A stretch of DNA of 50,941 nt from Clostridia bacterium (lineage in GTDB: Bacteria; Bacillota; Clostridia; Oscillospirales; CAG-272), in assembly GCA_017453365.1 (NCBI GenBank), contig JAFTKH010000035.1, forward strand, positions 1-50,941, given 5' to 3'. The notes below the pieces were generated by a model, which was not told the DNA's origin, ran no database searches, and saw nothing but the letters and a program-made list of their open reading frames with translations. Shown one piece after another: positions 25,531 to 34,183 of the stretch (position 1 is its first letter; each line of letters opens with the position of its first letter). The translations under genes and the position numbers were made by a program.

Positions 25531-27669
25531 TTAAAGCACAATCGAAAATCCAACCCTGCCGCGAGAAACGTCTGCTTCCTCTACGCGCACCGTAATCCTG
25601 TCTCCAACGCGAAGGACGAGGGACGAAGAACGAAGCGAGGAGTTTTTCTCATCATAAATAAAATATCCGGGAAGCGTTGATAATGGCACAAGCCCCTCGC
25701 AGGTGTTCTCTAAAGTCGCGAAAAGGCCAAAGGATTGCACCGAGTTTACCCTCGCCGAATATTCATCGCCGATATGGTGTGACATATAAATCGTCTTATA
25801 GAGGTCCTCTATTCTGCGCTCTGCCGCAAGAGCACGCTCCTCGCAATCGCTCGCCGCGCGTGCAGCTCGTGCGGCGTAGGACGAATACCTAGCCGAAGGT
25901 GCGCCGTCAAGGAGCACCTTATGAATAATTCTGTGGGTTGCAAGGTCTGACAGCCGCCTTATCGGAGAGGTAAAATGGCAGTAGTGCTCTATGGAGAGTC
26001 CGAAATGAGAACCCGGGCGCTCGGAATAATACGCCTTCGACATAGAACGAAGCATAGAATAGGATACAGCCTCCGAGAGCCCCCTACCTTCGGCCGCGCA
26101 AATAAGAGCGGAAAGCTCCGAAGGCGAGCATTTCTCCATAGATATATGAGAGGTATCAAAGCCCAGATTATGAATGTAGGTCACAAAGTCACGGAGCCTG
26201 TCCTCAGGCGGCGGCTCGTGCACACGGTAAACGCACGGTATGCCACGCGAGAGAAGAAACGTCGCTACCGCTTCGTTCGCAACGAGCATAAACTGCTCTA
26301 TCATTCTCTCCGCAATCCCACGCTCGCGGGGCAGAACGTCGCGGGGCTCACCGTCCTCGTCAAGAATTATCTCCGACTCGGGCAGCTCCAGCTCAAGCAT
26401 ACCGCGCTGCTTCGACCTTTCACAGAGCACCGAATAGAGCTCGCGCATCTTCACAAGAGAAGGATAGACCTCACGGTATTTTTCGCGTATCTCCCGAGTC
26501 GCCTCCCCCGAAAATAGGCTATTCACCTCCGAATACACTCCGCGCACCCTCGAACGTATGACGCTCGGCACAAGCTTAAGGGAGCGAATTTCACCATCAC
26601 TGTTGAGGGTTATCATAGCGGATAACGTACACTTATCCTCACCAGGATTCAAAGAGCACGCACCGTTCGAGAGGACAGGCGGCAGCATAGGGACGACCTT
26701 GTCCGTAAAATAGACACTGGTTCCCCGCCTCATTACGCATCTGTCAAGTGCCGTCTTCTCCCCGACGTATTCACTGACGTCAGCTATGTGAACACCTAAA
26801 TACCAACCTGACTTTACACGGCGAAGAGATATCGCATCATCAAGATCCTTCGCCCCCTCGCCGTCTATTGTAAAAACCGGCGCACCCGTGTAACGAATTC
26901 TGTCTGAATCTATCGGCAATCCTGCCACGCGCTCGGCCTCCTCGAGCTCCTCTCTCGAAAATTCAGCAGGTATCTCACAATCGGCAAGTATAGCCTCGTA
27001 ATTAGCCACGCGCGAGGCGCTGTTGCCAAACACCGCCGTTATTTCACCCTGCGGCGCATTACCGAAGCCGGGGCCGCGAAGGAGCTTCACCGAAACCTTA
27101 TCCCCCTCACGCGCACCGAGAGTGTCGGCCACAATCGGTTTTACAGAAACCTTTGAGTCATCGGGAAGAACGTACCATTTAGTATGAGCACGCTTTCCCC
27201 TTGTGCGTATATCGTCCCGCACCAGAGTGCCAATCACGTTTTGTCTGCCTATTTGCAGGATTTTCGTGACACGCCCCTCTGTTTTTTCACTGCCCGTATA
27301 ACCGCGATATATCCTGTACGTACACTCAACAAGGTCACCGTCAATAGCTCCGTATGTCTTGTCCGCGGGAATAAAAACATCACGCTCCGGCTGATTAGCG
27401 TGCTTACTTACATCGTTCTCCGGGGTCACAAATCCGTATCCGCCCTTCGCCGTCGAAAACACGCCTCTTGCATAAGAGTGGGAGAATGCATCCTTGCCCC
27501 CTCTTTTTCTCGGTATATCCCCACCGCCGATAACGCAGCTCTCGTGTCCGACTCCTATAGCCTCGAGCTCGCGAATAAGGGCGCGCTTCATCTCCTCCCT
27601 TGCGCGTCTTTTATGAGTGCTCGCCTTGGTAAATTTATTAAAATCTTTTCTTTTCGTGTTTCTTTTCAT
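25531..27669 (-). CDS. rnr: Ribonuclease R
   Basis: This 712-residue 3'-5' exoribonuclease degrades structured RNA. A basic N-terminal helix is followed by cold-shock/OB domains (GVFSTAKGGYGFVTPE near residue 70), the RNB catalytic domain (FTIDGEGAKDLDDAISL, with the metal-binding aspartates, and YFTDKVVPMLPPVLSN), and a C-terminal S1 domain (EYSARVNSVQSFGLFATLEN). The length is slightly short but complete. AAGGAG is well placed before the ATG. The neighbour secG upstream is the usual secG-rnr order in Firmicutes, though a terminator lies between them here. smpB does not follow. Confidence 0.97.
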   Translation of the reverse strand: MKRNTKRKDFNKFTKASTHKRRAREEMKRALIRELEAIGVGHESCVIGGGDIPRKRGGKDAFSHSYARGVFSTAKGGYGFVTPENDVSKHANQPERDVFIPADKTYGAIDGDLVECTYRIYRGYTGSEKTEGRVTKILQIGRQNVIGTLVRDDIRTRGKRAHTKWYVLPDDSKVSVKPIVADTLGAREGDKVSVKLLRGPGFGNAPQGEITAVFGNSASRVANYEAILADCEIPAEFSREELEEAERVAGLPIDSDRIRYTGAPVFTIDGEGAKDLDDAISLRRVKSGWYLGVHIADVSEYVGEKTALDRCVMRRGTSVYFTDKVVPMLPPVLSNGACSLNPGEDKCTLSAMITLNSDGEIRSLKLVPSVIRSRVRGVYSEVNSLFSGEATREIREKYREVYPSLVKMRELYSVLCERSKQRGMLELELPESEIILDEDGEPRDVLPRERGIAERMIEQFMLVANEAVATFLLSRGIPCVYRVHEPPPEDRLRDFVTYIHNLGFDTSHISMEKCSPSELSALICAAEGRGLSEAVSYSMLRSMSKAYYSERPGSHFGLSIEHYCHFTSPIRRLSDLATHRIIHKVLLDGAPSARYSSYAARAARAASDCEERALAAERRIEDLYKTIYMSHHIGDEYSARVNSVQSFGLFATLENTCEGLVPLSTLPGYFIYDEKNSSLRSSSLVLRVGDRITVRVEEADVSRGRVGFSIVL

Positions 27670-27732
27670 TGATTATCTCCTTCGGGTGCTTATATTTTTT
27701 GCACCGCCCGGCCAACATATTACCCGAATAAA

Positions 27733-27791
27733 TAAAAAGGCTGTCGCACGGGTCATACCGACCGTTAGACGTCGGTTCCGCATACGACAGC
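27733..27791 (-). terminator. Terminator of secG
   Basis: GCTGTCG pairs with CGACAGC around an inner ACCGAC/GTCGGT stem, followed by CTTTTTATTTATT on the minus strand. Confidence 0.82.
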
Positions 27792-27808
27792 GCATTTATG
27801 AGTCCTTA

Positions 27809-28108
27809 TCAATCGAAAAGGCCGGAGAACTCGGTCAGGTTCTGCCAATAGTCAACATCGAGACTGTAGGTGTAGTCAGGCTGAATAACATAGGTAAGAA
27901 TAACCGCAAAAGCAAACACAAGGCTCGCTATCAAGGTCCACTTAAACCAAAGCTTCTCGGTGTGCTTCGACTTATCCTTTCCATAATAAGTTTCACTGCC
28001 GCCGGCAATAGTACCCGAAAGTCCCTCGTCAGACGACTTCTGGAACAGAACGGCTATAATAATAAACACCGCCGAAAGCAGTAGAACTGCCAAAAGTACG
28101 TATTCCAT
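27809..28108 (-). CDS. secG: Preprotein translocase subunit SecG
   Basis: This 99-residue membrane protein of the SecYEG channel has two helices, at about 1-22 (YVLLAVLLLSAVFIIIAVLFQ) and 57-77 (WTLIASLVFAFAVILTYVI). Between them is the conserved cytoplasmic loop (QKSSDEGLSGTIAGGSE). The acidic C-terminal tail is a little longer than in Bacillus. It has its own promoter and a leader of about 75 nt. Confidence 0.95.
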   Translation of the reverse strand: MEYVLLAVLLLSAVFIIIAVLFQKSSDEGLSGTIAGGSETYYGKDKSKHTEKLWFKWTLIASLVFAFAVILTYVIQPDYTYSLDVDYWQNLTEFSGLFD

Positions 28109-28190
28109 ATTTTCTTCCTTTCAAACAAACGGATATTATGAAGCGCGAGCATATAGCCCCAAACTATCATAAATGAATCATCATAGATGT

Positions 28191-28219
28191 ATTTTACCAC
28201 AAAGAATTTAAAAATGCAA
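28191..28219 (-). promoter_or_regulatory. Promoter of secG
   Basis: TTGCAT (28219-28214) and TAAAAT (28196-28191) are 17 bp apart on the minus strand. Confidence 0.75.
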
Positions 28220-28290
28220 TACCTTTTATAAATTTTTATCAAAACAGAGCGCATATGTCGGAGACCCCTCCCGAAAATGCCCGTTCTATC

Positions 28291-28319
28291 TTGACTTTTT
28301 TCCAAAATATAGTTATAAT
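28291..28319 (+). promoter_or_regulatory. Promoter of trkA-trkH
   Basis: TTGACT (28291-28296) and TATAAT (28314-28319) are 17 bp apart. GGAG precedes the trkA start by six bases. No c-di-AMP riboswitch-like structure fits in the 40-nt leader. Confidence 0.87.
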
Positions 28320-28366
28320 ACTAGATAGTATAAGGACAATTCTTTTTTCTTAAAAAGGAGAAACGA

Positions 28367-29722
28367 ATGAATATAATCATAGTCGGCTGCGGTCAGGTGG
28401 GCAGGGCGCTCGCCGAGCAGCTGTGTGAAAAAGACAACAATATAACGGTCATAGACGAAAACGCCGAAAACGTGGCGAGAGTTACCGACAAGCTCGACGT
28501 TATGGGCGTTATCGGCAACGGAGCATCCCACAATACGCAAAAGGAAGCCGGGGTAAGTAAGGCAGATCTGCTTATAGCCGTCACCGGCTCTGACGAGCTC
28601 AACCTTCTATGCTGCATCATAGCAAAAAAGGCCAGCAGCTGTCAGACTATAGCACGGGTAAGAAGCCACGAATACTCACTCGAAACCTCGTTTTTGAAGG
28701 ATGAGCTTGAGCTGGCTATGGTCATCAACCCAGAGCGCGCGGCCGCAGAAGAAATGGCGCGTGTTTTGAGGTTTCCCTCTGCCCTAAGCGTAGAGCCCTT
28801 CTCGAAGGGCCGTGTCGAGCTCATAAAGATAAGACTGCCCGAAAGCTCGAAGCTTGTCGGTATGTCGGTTCGCGATGTGGCATCAAAGTATAAGGCGGAT
28901 ATCCTGTTCTGCACCGTCGAGCGAGGCGATGACGCCTACATCACGAAGGGCGACCTCGTCTTCGAAGCGAAGGACGTCGTCTCGATAATGGCAACACCGC
29001 AGAATGCGCAGGAGTTCCTGCGAAAAATAGGCTACAGGACGCAGGCGGTAAAGTCGGTTATGATAGTAGGCGGCGGCGAGATAACCCATTATCTTTGCTC
29101 TATACTCAAAAAGAACAGAATGAACATCACCGTCATCGAGAAGGACCGAGAAATGTGCGATAGGCTCTCTCTTGATTTCACGAACGTAACCGTCATCCAC
29201 GCAGGAGCGGCGTACCAGGAAATAATGCACGAGGAGGGCATTGAAAGCGTCGGTGCATTTATCGCGCTTACTGACCTCGACGAGGAAAATATTCTTCTCT
29301 CACTATTCGCCCGTTCAAAAACCGACAACAAGGTCATAACGAGAATCAAGCGCATCGATTATGACAGTATTATGCAGAGGCTGGAGCTCGATACCGTCAT
29401 ATATCCAAAGAATGTTACGGCAGACACGATAGCAAGATATATCCGCTCCGCAAAGAATACACGCGGCAGTAATATGGAGAACTTTCATAATCTCATAAAG
29501 GGAAAGGTCGAGGCCTCGGAGTTCATCGTCCGCGCGCACTCAAAGATAATAGGAAAACCGCTCTCCGAGCTCCGGCTGAAGGACAACGTGCTCATCAGCG
29601 CCATAATCCGCGCAGGAAACGTCATTATGCCTCGCGGATACGATACCATCGAAGAGGGCGACTCGGTAATAGTTGTTTCCGGTGTTATGGGCCTTCACGA
29701 TATCACCGACATTCTGGCTTAA
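28367..29722 (+). CDS. trkA: Trk potassium uptake regulatory subunit
   Basis: This 451-residue cytoplasmic gating protein has two tandem RCK units. The first begins MNIIIVGCGQVGRALAEQL (Rossmann GxGxxG, residues 6-13), with its RCK_C near 135-215. The second has VMIVGGGEITHYLCSIL near residue 228, with a final RCK_C (IIGKPLSELRLKDNVLI). These bind NAD(H) or ATP and control the TrkH pore. The double-unit length is the classical TrkA form rather than the half-size KtrA. It is 51 bp before trkH. Confidence 0.97.
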   Translation: MNIIIVGCGQVGRALAEQLCEKDNNITVIDENAENVARVTDKLDVMGVIGNGASHNTQKEAGVSKADLLIAVTGSDELNLLCCIIAKKASSCQTIARVRSHEYSLETSFLKDELELAMVINPERAAAEEMARVLRFPSALSVEPFSKGRVELIKIRLPESSKLVGMSVRDVASKYKADILFCTVERGDDAYITKGDLVFEAKDVVSIMATPQNAQEFLRKIGYRTQAVKSVMIVGGGEITHYLCSILKKNRMNITVIEKDREMCDRLSLDFTNVTVIHAGAAYQEIMHEEGIESVGAFIALTDLDEENILLSLFARSKTDNKVITRIKRIDYDSIMQRLELDTVIYPKNVTADTIARYIRSAKNTRGSNMENFHNLIKGKVEASEFIVRAHSKIIGKPLSELRLKDNVLISAIIRAGNVIMPRGYDTIEEGDSVIVVSGVMGLHDITDILA

Positions 29723-29773
29723 CATTAAAAACCAAATTTTGAAAATATTTGTTTACAATAAAGGGTATAACAA

Positions 29774-31321
29774 ATGAATTTTAAGATGATTAGGTACACA
29801 CTGGGACTTATTCTTCTTTTCGAAGCAGCGTTCCTTATGGTACCGCTCGTAACCTCGTTTTTTTACATCGAGAAGGAGTGGAGCTCCACTCTTTCCATAC
29901 TTGGAACTATAGCTCTTTGTATCATAGCAGGAATGCTCTGCTCTTATCGTCGCCCCCAAGATTCAACTCTCTACTCAAAGGACGGCTTCGTTATAGTCGC
30001 GCTTGGCTGGATAGTTCTCAGTCTTTTCGGCGCGCTCCCCTTCGTGTTTTCAGGCTCGATACCGAACTATATCGACGCGCTTTTTGAAACCGTATCCGGC
30101 TTTACTACCACGGGCTCAAGCATAGTGCCGAAGGTGTCGGAGCTGCCGAACTCTATGCTGATGTGGAGAAGCTTCACCCACTGGGTCGGCGGTATGGGAG
30201 TCCTCGTTTTCATTATGGCAATACTCCCTCTCTCAGGCGCGCAGAATATGCATATTATGCGTGCGGAGTCCCCGGGCCCCACGGTATCAAAGCTAGTTCC
30301 GCACGTCAAAAAAACAGCTCTGATACTTTACGCCATTTACTTTGTTATGACTGTTATACAGTTCGTCCTCTTGCTCTTCGGAGATATGACTCCGTTCGAT
30401 GCTCTTAACACGGCGTTCGCAACCGCAGGAACAGGCGGCTTCGGCTTCAGGGACGACTCCTTCCTTTCCTTCGGCGCATACTCTCAAGTAATAGTTACAA
30501 TATTTATGCTACTGTTCTCCGTGAATTTCAACTCCTATTACCTTCTCCTTAACAGAAAGTTCCGCGCTGCGATAAATTCCGAGGTAAAGGTGTTCTTCGC
30601 TATAGTCTTTGTAGCTATAGGAATTATAACGGCAAGCCTTCTTATCACCGAAACAAAGGGGGCAGAAACCTTCGGAGATGCACTCCGTCACACGGCGTTC
30701 ACCGTCGCGAGCATTATATCGACAACAGGCTTCGCGACTCTCGATTTCAACGTATGGCCTACGATAGCAAAGGTTACCCTGGTCGCCCTTATGTTTATCG
30801 GCGCGTGCGCAGGAAGCACGGGCGGCGGCTTCAAGGTGTCGAGAATAATCATCCTCTTCAAGGGTATGATACGCGAGGTAGGAAGTATCCTTCGCCCAAG
30901 GCAGGTAAAGAAGATAACCGTAGACGGCAAGGCGGTAAGCCACGAGGTCACCCGCTCGGTAAATGCATATCTCGTTACCTACGTTCTCATTTTTGCCGTC
31001 TCCTTCTTCCTCATATCCTTCGATAATTACGCAATAACCGAGGGCAGCAAGCTTGTAACCAACTTTACCGCCGTCGCAGCAACGGTCAACAATATCGGTC
31101 CGGGCCTCGATATGGTCGGACCTACGGTGAATTTTTCCTTCTTCAATCCCTTCTCGAAGCTCGTTCTTATCTTTAATATGCTAGCCGGAAGGCTCGAGCT
31201 TTTACCGATGCTCATCTTGTTCTCGCCCACCCTCTGGACGGACAGCTTCAAGCACCGCAAGGAAAAAAGTACGGATGAGCCCTATACCGCAGACGAGACA
31301 GACGCTCAAATGCACGACTGA
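29774..31321 (+). CDS. trkH: Trk potassium transporter, membrane subunit
   Basis: This 515-residue polytopic channel-like protein takes up potassium with TrkA. The four pseudo-repeated selectivity filters can be read: TVSGFTTTGSS, TAFATAGTGGFGF, SIISTTGFATLD and AVAATVNNIGPGL, each with the conserved glycine. The SFTHWVGGMGVLVF motif after the first filter and GACAGSTGGGFKVSRI later are family hallmarks. A charged acidic C-terminal tail of about 25 residues follows the last helix. AGGG nine bases upstream is a modest ribosome binding site. Confidence 0.96.
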   Translation: MNFKMIRYTLGLILLFEAAFLMVPLVTSFFYIEKEWSSTLSILGTIALCIIAGMLCSYRRPQDSTLYSKDGFVIVALGWIVLSLFGALPFVFSGSIPNYIDALFETVSGFTTTGSSIVPKVSELPNSMLMWRSFTHWVGGMGVLVFIMAILPLSGAQNMHIMRAESPGPTVSKLVPHVKKTALILYAIYFVMTVIQFVLLLFGDMTPFDALNTAFATAGTGGFGFRDDSFLSFGAYSQVIVTIFMLLFSVNFNSYYLLLNRKFRAAINSEVKVFFAIVFVAIGIITASLLITETKGAETFGDALRHTAFTVASIISTTGFATLDFNVWPTIAKVTLVALMFIGACAGSTGGGFKVSRIIILFKGMIREVGSILRPRQVKKITVDGKAVSHEVTRSVNAYLVTYVLIFAVSFFLISFDNYAITEGSKLVTNFTAVAATVNNIGPGLDMVGPTVNFSFFNPFSKLVLIFNMLAGRLELLPMLILFSPTLWTDSFKHRKEKSTDEPYTADETDAQMHD

Positions 31322-31389
31322 CCGTCACACGTGAAGCGTGACTAAAGAATCGTTGCAGTCACTTCATCTGTGACTACACCTAATAAAAA

Positions 31390-31424
31390 CGGCAGAGGTA
31401 CACGGAGACACAGTACCTCTGCCG
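31390..31424 (+). terminator. Strong stem after trkH
   Basis: A perfect 12-bp stem (CGGCAGAGGTAC and its complement) closes an 11-nt loop. No clean T-run follows, but an AT-rich palindrome does. Confidence 0.65.
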
Positions 31425-31456
31425 AAATTAATAATTATTTCGGAGAAAATCAAGGT

Positions 31457-31486
31457 GAAAACCCTACGGTTTTCTCCATTTTTATT
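31457..31486 (+). terminator. Second terminator after trkH
   Basis: GAAAACC and GGTTTTC pair around a CTAC loop, followed by TCCATTTTTATT. Confidence 0.65.
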
Positions 31487-31672
31487 AGGACTTCATTCAA
31501 TCTCCGTTCTCTTCACATCGATGTGTATACATCTTCGGGCCGCGAATGAAGATTTATGCCCAAAATCATGCCAGCTCCCAAAGATGCTTTGCATTAAAAG
31601 GGGTATGGCGTTTTGGCTTATAAGCCTTTATTTTACCGAATTCTTAACGAGACTGCCCTTTTTTATGTCTTA

Positions 31673-34153
31673 TTAAAGCTCCGCCTTATACCCTGCGGCG
31701 GTGATAACGTCGATGATTGTCTTATCCTCGACGTCGTGCGATAGCTTTACGGTAACCTTCTTTTCCGTATGCGATGCCACAGCCTCGACAACGCCGTCTA
31801 TCTCCTCGACGGCAGCCTTTACTCTTGCCTCGCAGTGCGGGCACATCATACCCGTGACGTGAAATTCCTTTGTCATTTCCTCTTTCTCCTCATTTTTTAA
31901 TGTAGTTTTTACTGTCGTTTCTACGGGGGATTTTCTCGAGTTTCCCACACTCAAGCGCTTCGGTCTCCAAAGATTTAAGCGCAGGGCGTTCATAACTACC
32001 GAGAAGGACGAAAGGCTCATAGCGGCAGCACCGAACATCGGCGGTAGCGCTACTCCGAACACACCTGCGGCAAGCGGAATGCCGATACAGTTATAAAGAA
32101 ATGCCCAAAAAAGGTTTTCCTTTATGTTACGAAGAGTCACCCTACCTATATCGAGAGCATATGCAACCTCAAGAACACCGTCCTTCATAAGCACTACGTC
32201 AGCACTGTCGATAGCTATATCCGTACCGCGGCCGACAGCAATTCCAACGTCAGCTCTCGTCAAGGCTGGGGCATCATTTATACCGTCGCCGACCATAGCG
32301 ACACGTCCGCCCCTCATAAGCTCTCTGACGGCACTTTCCTTTCCTTCCGGGAGAACGCCTGCTATCACCTCGTCAATGCCAACACTCGAAGCTATTGCCT
32401 TTGCCACAGTCTCGTTATCGCCCGTCAGCATAACGACGCGCATACCAAGCCGTTTCATATAGGCAACTCCCTCTGCCGCATCCTCCTTCAAGGTATCACG
32501 GAGTGCGAAAACTCCTATGCACTTACCGTCACAAAGAAAGAGTGTCGGAGTCATTCCCTCGCGTGACATTCTTTCGCACTCGTCTTCCGTTTCTTTGTCA
32601 ATATTCGTTTGTGTTTTTGCGTATGCAAGGTTTACGCTGAAAAGCTCTCCGCCCTCGCTTCTTCCGTACACGCCTCTGCCTTCAAGCTCCAAAAAGTCCT
32701 CAATCGCGATATCCCTCGCCCCTTTCTGGGAGCAATATTCCGCTATTGCACGCGCTATCGGATGCTCACTCTTTCTTTCAAGGCTGAAGGCAAGGTCCAA
32801 CAGCTCATTGTCGAGCGTCTTGCACTCGATAACCGACAACTCACCCTTCGTGATAGTTCCCGTTTTATCAAGCACCACCGTCCGCACTCTGCCCGAGGTC
32901 TCGAGTGCCGTCGCGTTTTTAAAGAGTACGCCGCGAGAGGCTCCGACACCGCCACCAACCATAATCGCAACGGGAGTGGCGAGTCCAAGGGCGCAGGGGC
33001 AGGAGATTACGAGGACGGCAATAGCCCGCGCTATTGCATCACCGAGCTCCGCACCCGATATAAGCCACGCGCAAAGCGTAACGACCGATATTCCCATAAC
33101 TACGGGGACGAAAATTCCCGACACTCTGTCCGCGAGCTTCGCTATCGGCGCTTTTGTCGCCGTGGCATCCTTCACCATTCTGATAATTCCCGAGAGCACC
33201 GTTTCCTCTCCCACCGAGGTGGCGCGACAGGTAAGATACCCCGATTTGTTAATAGTTGCGGCATAGACCCTCGAGCCCTCGTTCTTCGTCACGGGAACAC
33301 TCTCACCCGTGAGAGCCGCCTCGTCAATACTCGAGGCTCCAGAAATAACAACACCGTCAGTGGGCACACTCTCTCCGGGGCGGACTACAAAAATATCTCC
33401 AACCGCAAGCTCCGAGAGCGGTATCTCACGCTCAACACCGTCAACGAGGACTACCGCCGTTTTCGGAGTCATATCCACAAGCTTCTCTATAGCCGAGGTC
33501 GTCTTTCCCTTCGCACGCGCTTCAAGAAGCTTACCGAGGCTTATTAGAGCAAGAATCATCGCCGCCGACTCAAAATACAGTCCGTGAAGAAGCTCTCCGA
33601 GATTTTCACCGCCCGAAAGCGCACTCTCCGTCATAACGAAGAGAATGTATACGCTGTATGCAAAGGAAACAAACGAGCCGAGCGACACGAGCGTGTCCAT
33701 ATTCGGCGCACGGTTGATAACTCCTCTTACGCCATTTATAAAGAAGCGGCGGTTTATCATCATAACAGCAAGCGACAAGAGCATTTGCAGAATAGCGTTC
33801 GCTATCGGATTCGAGCCGAAAAGGCCGGGGAGCGGCAAGCCCGCCATATGACCCATGGACACGTACATCAGCACGGCAACGAGAACGAGCGAGATTATAA
33901 GCATCACGACACCCTCGTTAAGTCTTTTCTTCTCCTCCGTCTTCTCCTCTGATACGCCCCCGGCAACACCGTAGCCGGCGTGTCTGACAGCCTCCGCTAC
34001 CGCCCCTCTCGAAGCATCGCCCTCAACAATCATATCTCCCGAGAGAAGATTTACAGAGCAGGACGAAACGCCGGGAAGCGCTGAAACCGCTTTTTCAACA
34101 CGTGAAGAACAGGCAGCGCAGGACATACCTGTTACCTTGAATTTTTCCGTCAT
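31673..34153 (-). CDS. copA: Copper-translocating P-type ATPase with an extra C-terminal CopZ-like domain
   Basis: This 826-residue P1B ATPase exports copper(I). It has an N-terminal heavy-metal-associated domain (GMSCAAC, Cys12/Cys15), the actuator TGES (282-285), the membrane metal site SCPCALG (Cys385, Cys387), the phosphorylation site DKTGT (Asp429), SEHPIA, and GDGINDAPAL (622-631). After the usual end near residue 735 comes a linker of about 25 residues and a second complete domain, residues 760-826 (VTGMMCPHC, Cys771/Cys774), the size and sequence of a free CopZ chaperone. The codon for Met760 (31874-31876) is preceded by GAGGAG and GAGG, so an internal start could also release CopZ. 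GAGG precedes the ATG at 34153. Confidence 0.95.
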   Translation of the reverse strand: MTEKFKVTGMSCAACSSRVEKAVSALPGVSSCSVNLLSGDMIVEGDASRGAVAEAVRHAGYGVAGGVSEEKTEEKKRLNEGVVMLIISLVLVAVLMYVSMGHMAGLPLPGLFGSNPIANAILQMLLSLAVMMINRRFFINGVRGVINRAPNMDTLVSLGSFVSFAYSVYILFVMTESALSGGENLGELLHGLYFESAAMILALISLGKLLEARAKGKTTSAIEKLVDMTPKTAVVLVDGVEREIPLSELAVGDIFVVRPGESVPTDGVVISGASSIDEAALTGESVPVTKNEGSRVYAATINKSGYLTCRATSVGEETVLSGIIRMVKDATATKAPIAKLADRVSGIFVPVVMGISVVTLCAWLISGAELGDAIARAIAVLVISCPCALGLATPVAIMVGGGVGASRGVLFKNATALETSGRVRTVVLDKTGTITKGELSVIECKTLDNELLDLAFSLERKSEHPIARAIAEYCSQKGARDIAIEDFLELEGRGVYGRSEGGELFSVNLAYAKTQTNIDKETEDECERMSREGMTPTLFLCDGKCIGVFALRDTLKEDAAEGVAYMKRLGMRVVMLTGDNETVAKAIASSVGIDEVIAGVLPEGKESAVRELMRGGRVAMVGDGINDAPALTRADVGIAVGRGTDIAIDSADVVLMKDGVLEVAYALDIGRVTLRNIKENLFWAFLYNCIGIPLAAGVFGVALPPMFGAAAMSLSSFSVVMNALRLNLWRPKRLSVGNSRKSPVETTVKTTLKNEEKEEMTKEFHVTGMMCPHCEARVKAAVEEIDGVVEAVASHTEKKVTVKLSHDVEDKTIIDVITAAGYKAEL

Positions 34154-34183
34154 TTTTACCTCTTTTGAAAAGTATTATTTACA

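Larger units (their letters stand above)
31322..31672. other. Gene-free gap between trkH and copA
   Basis: This 351-bp stretch holds small hairpins (GTCAC/GTGAC at 31324-31342 and AGTCAC/GTGACT at 31357-31375), the two terminators listed next, and a GGCTTATAAGCC palindrome near 31615 that may help end the copA transcript. I see no coding region. Confidence 0.6.
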
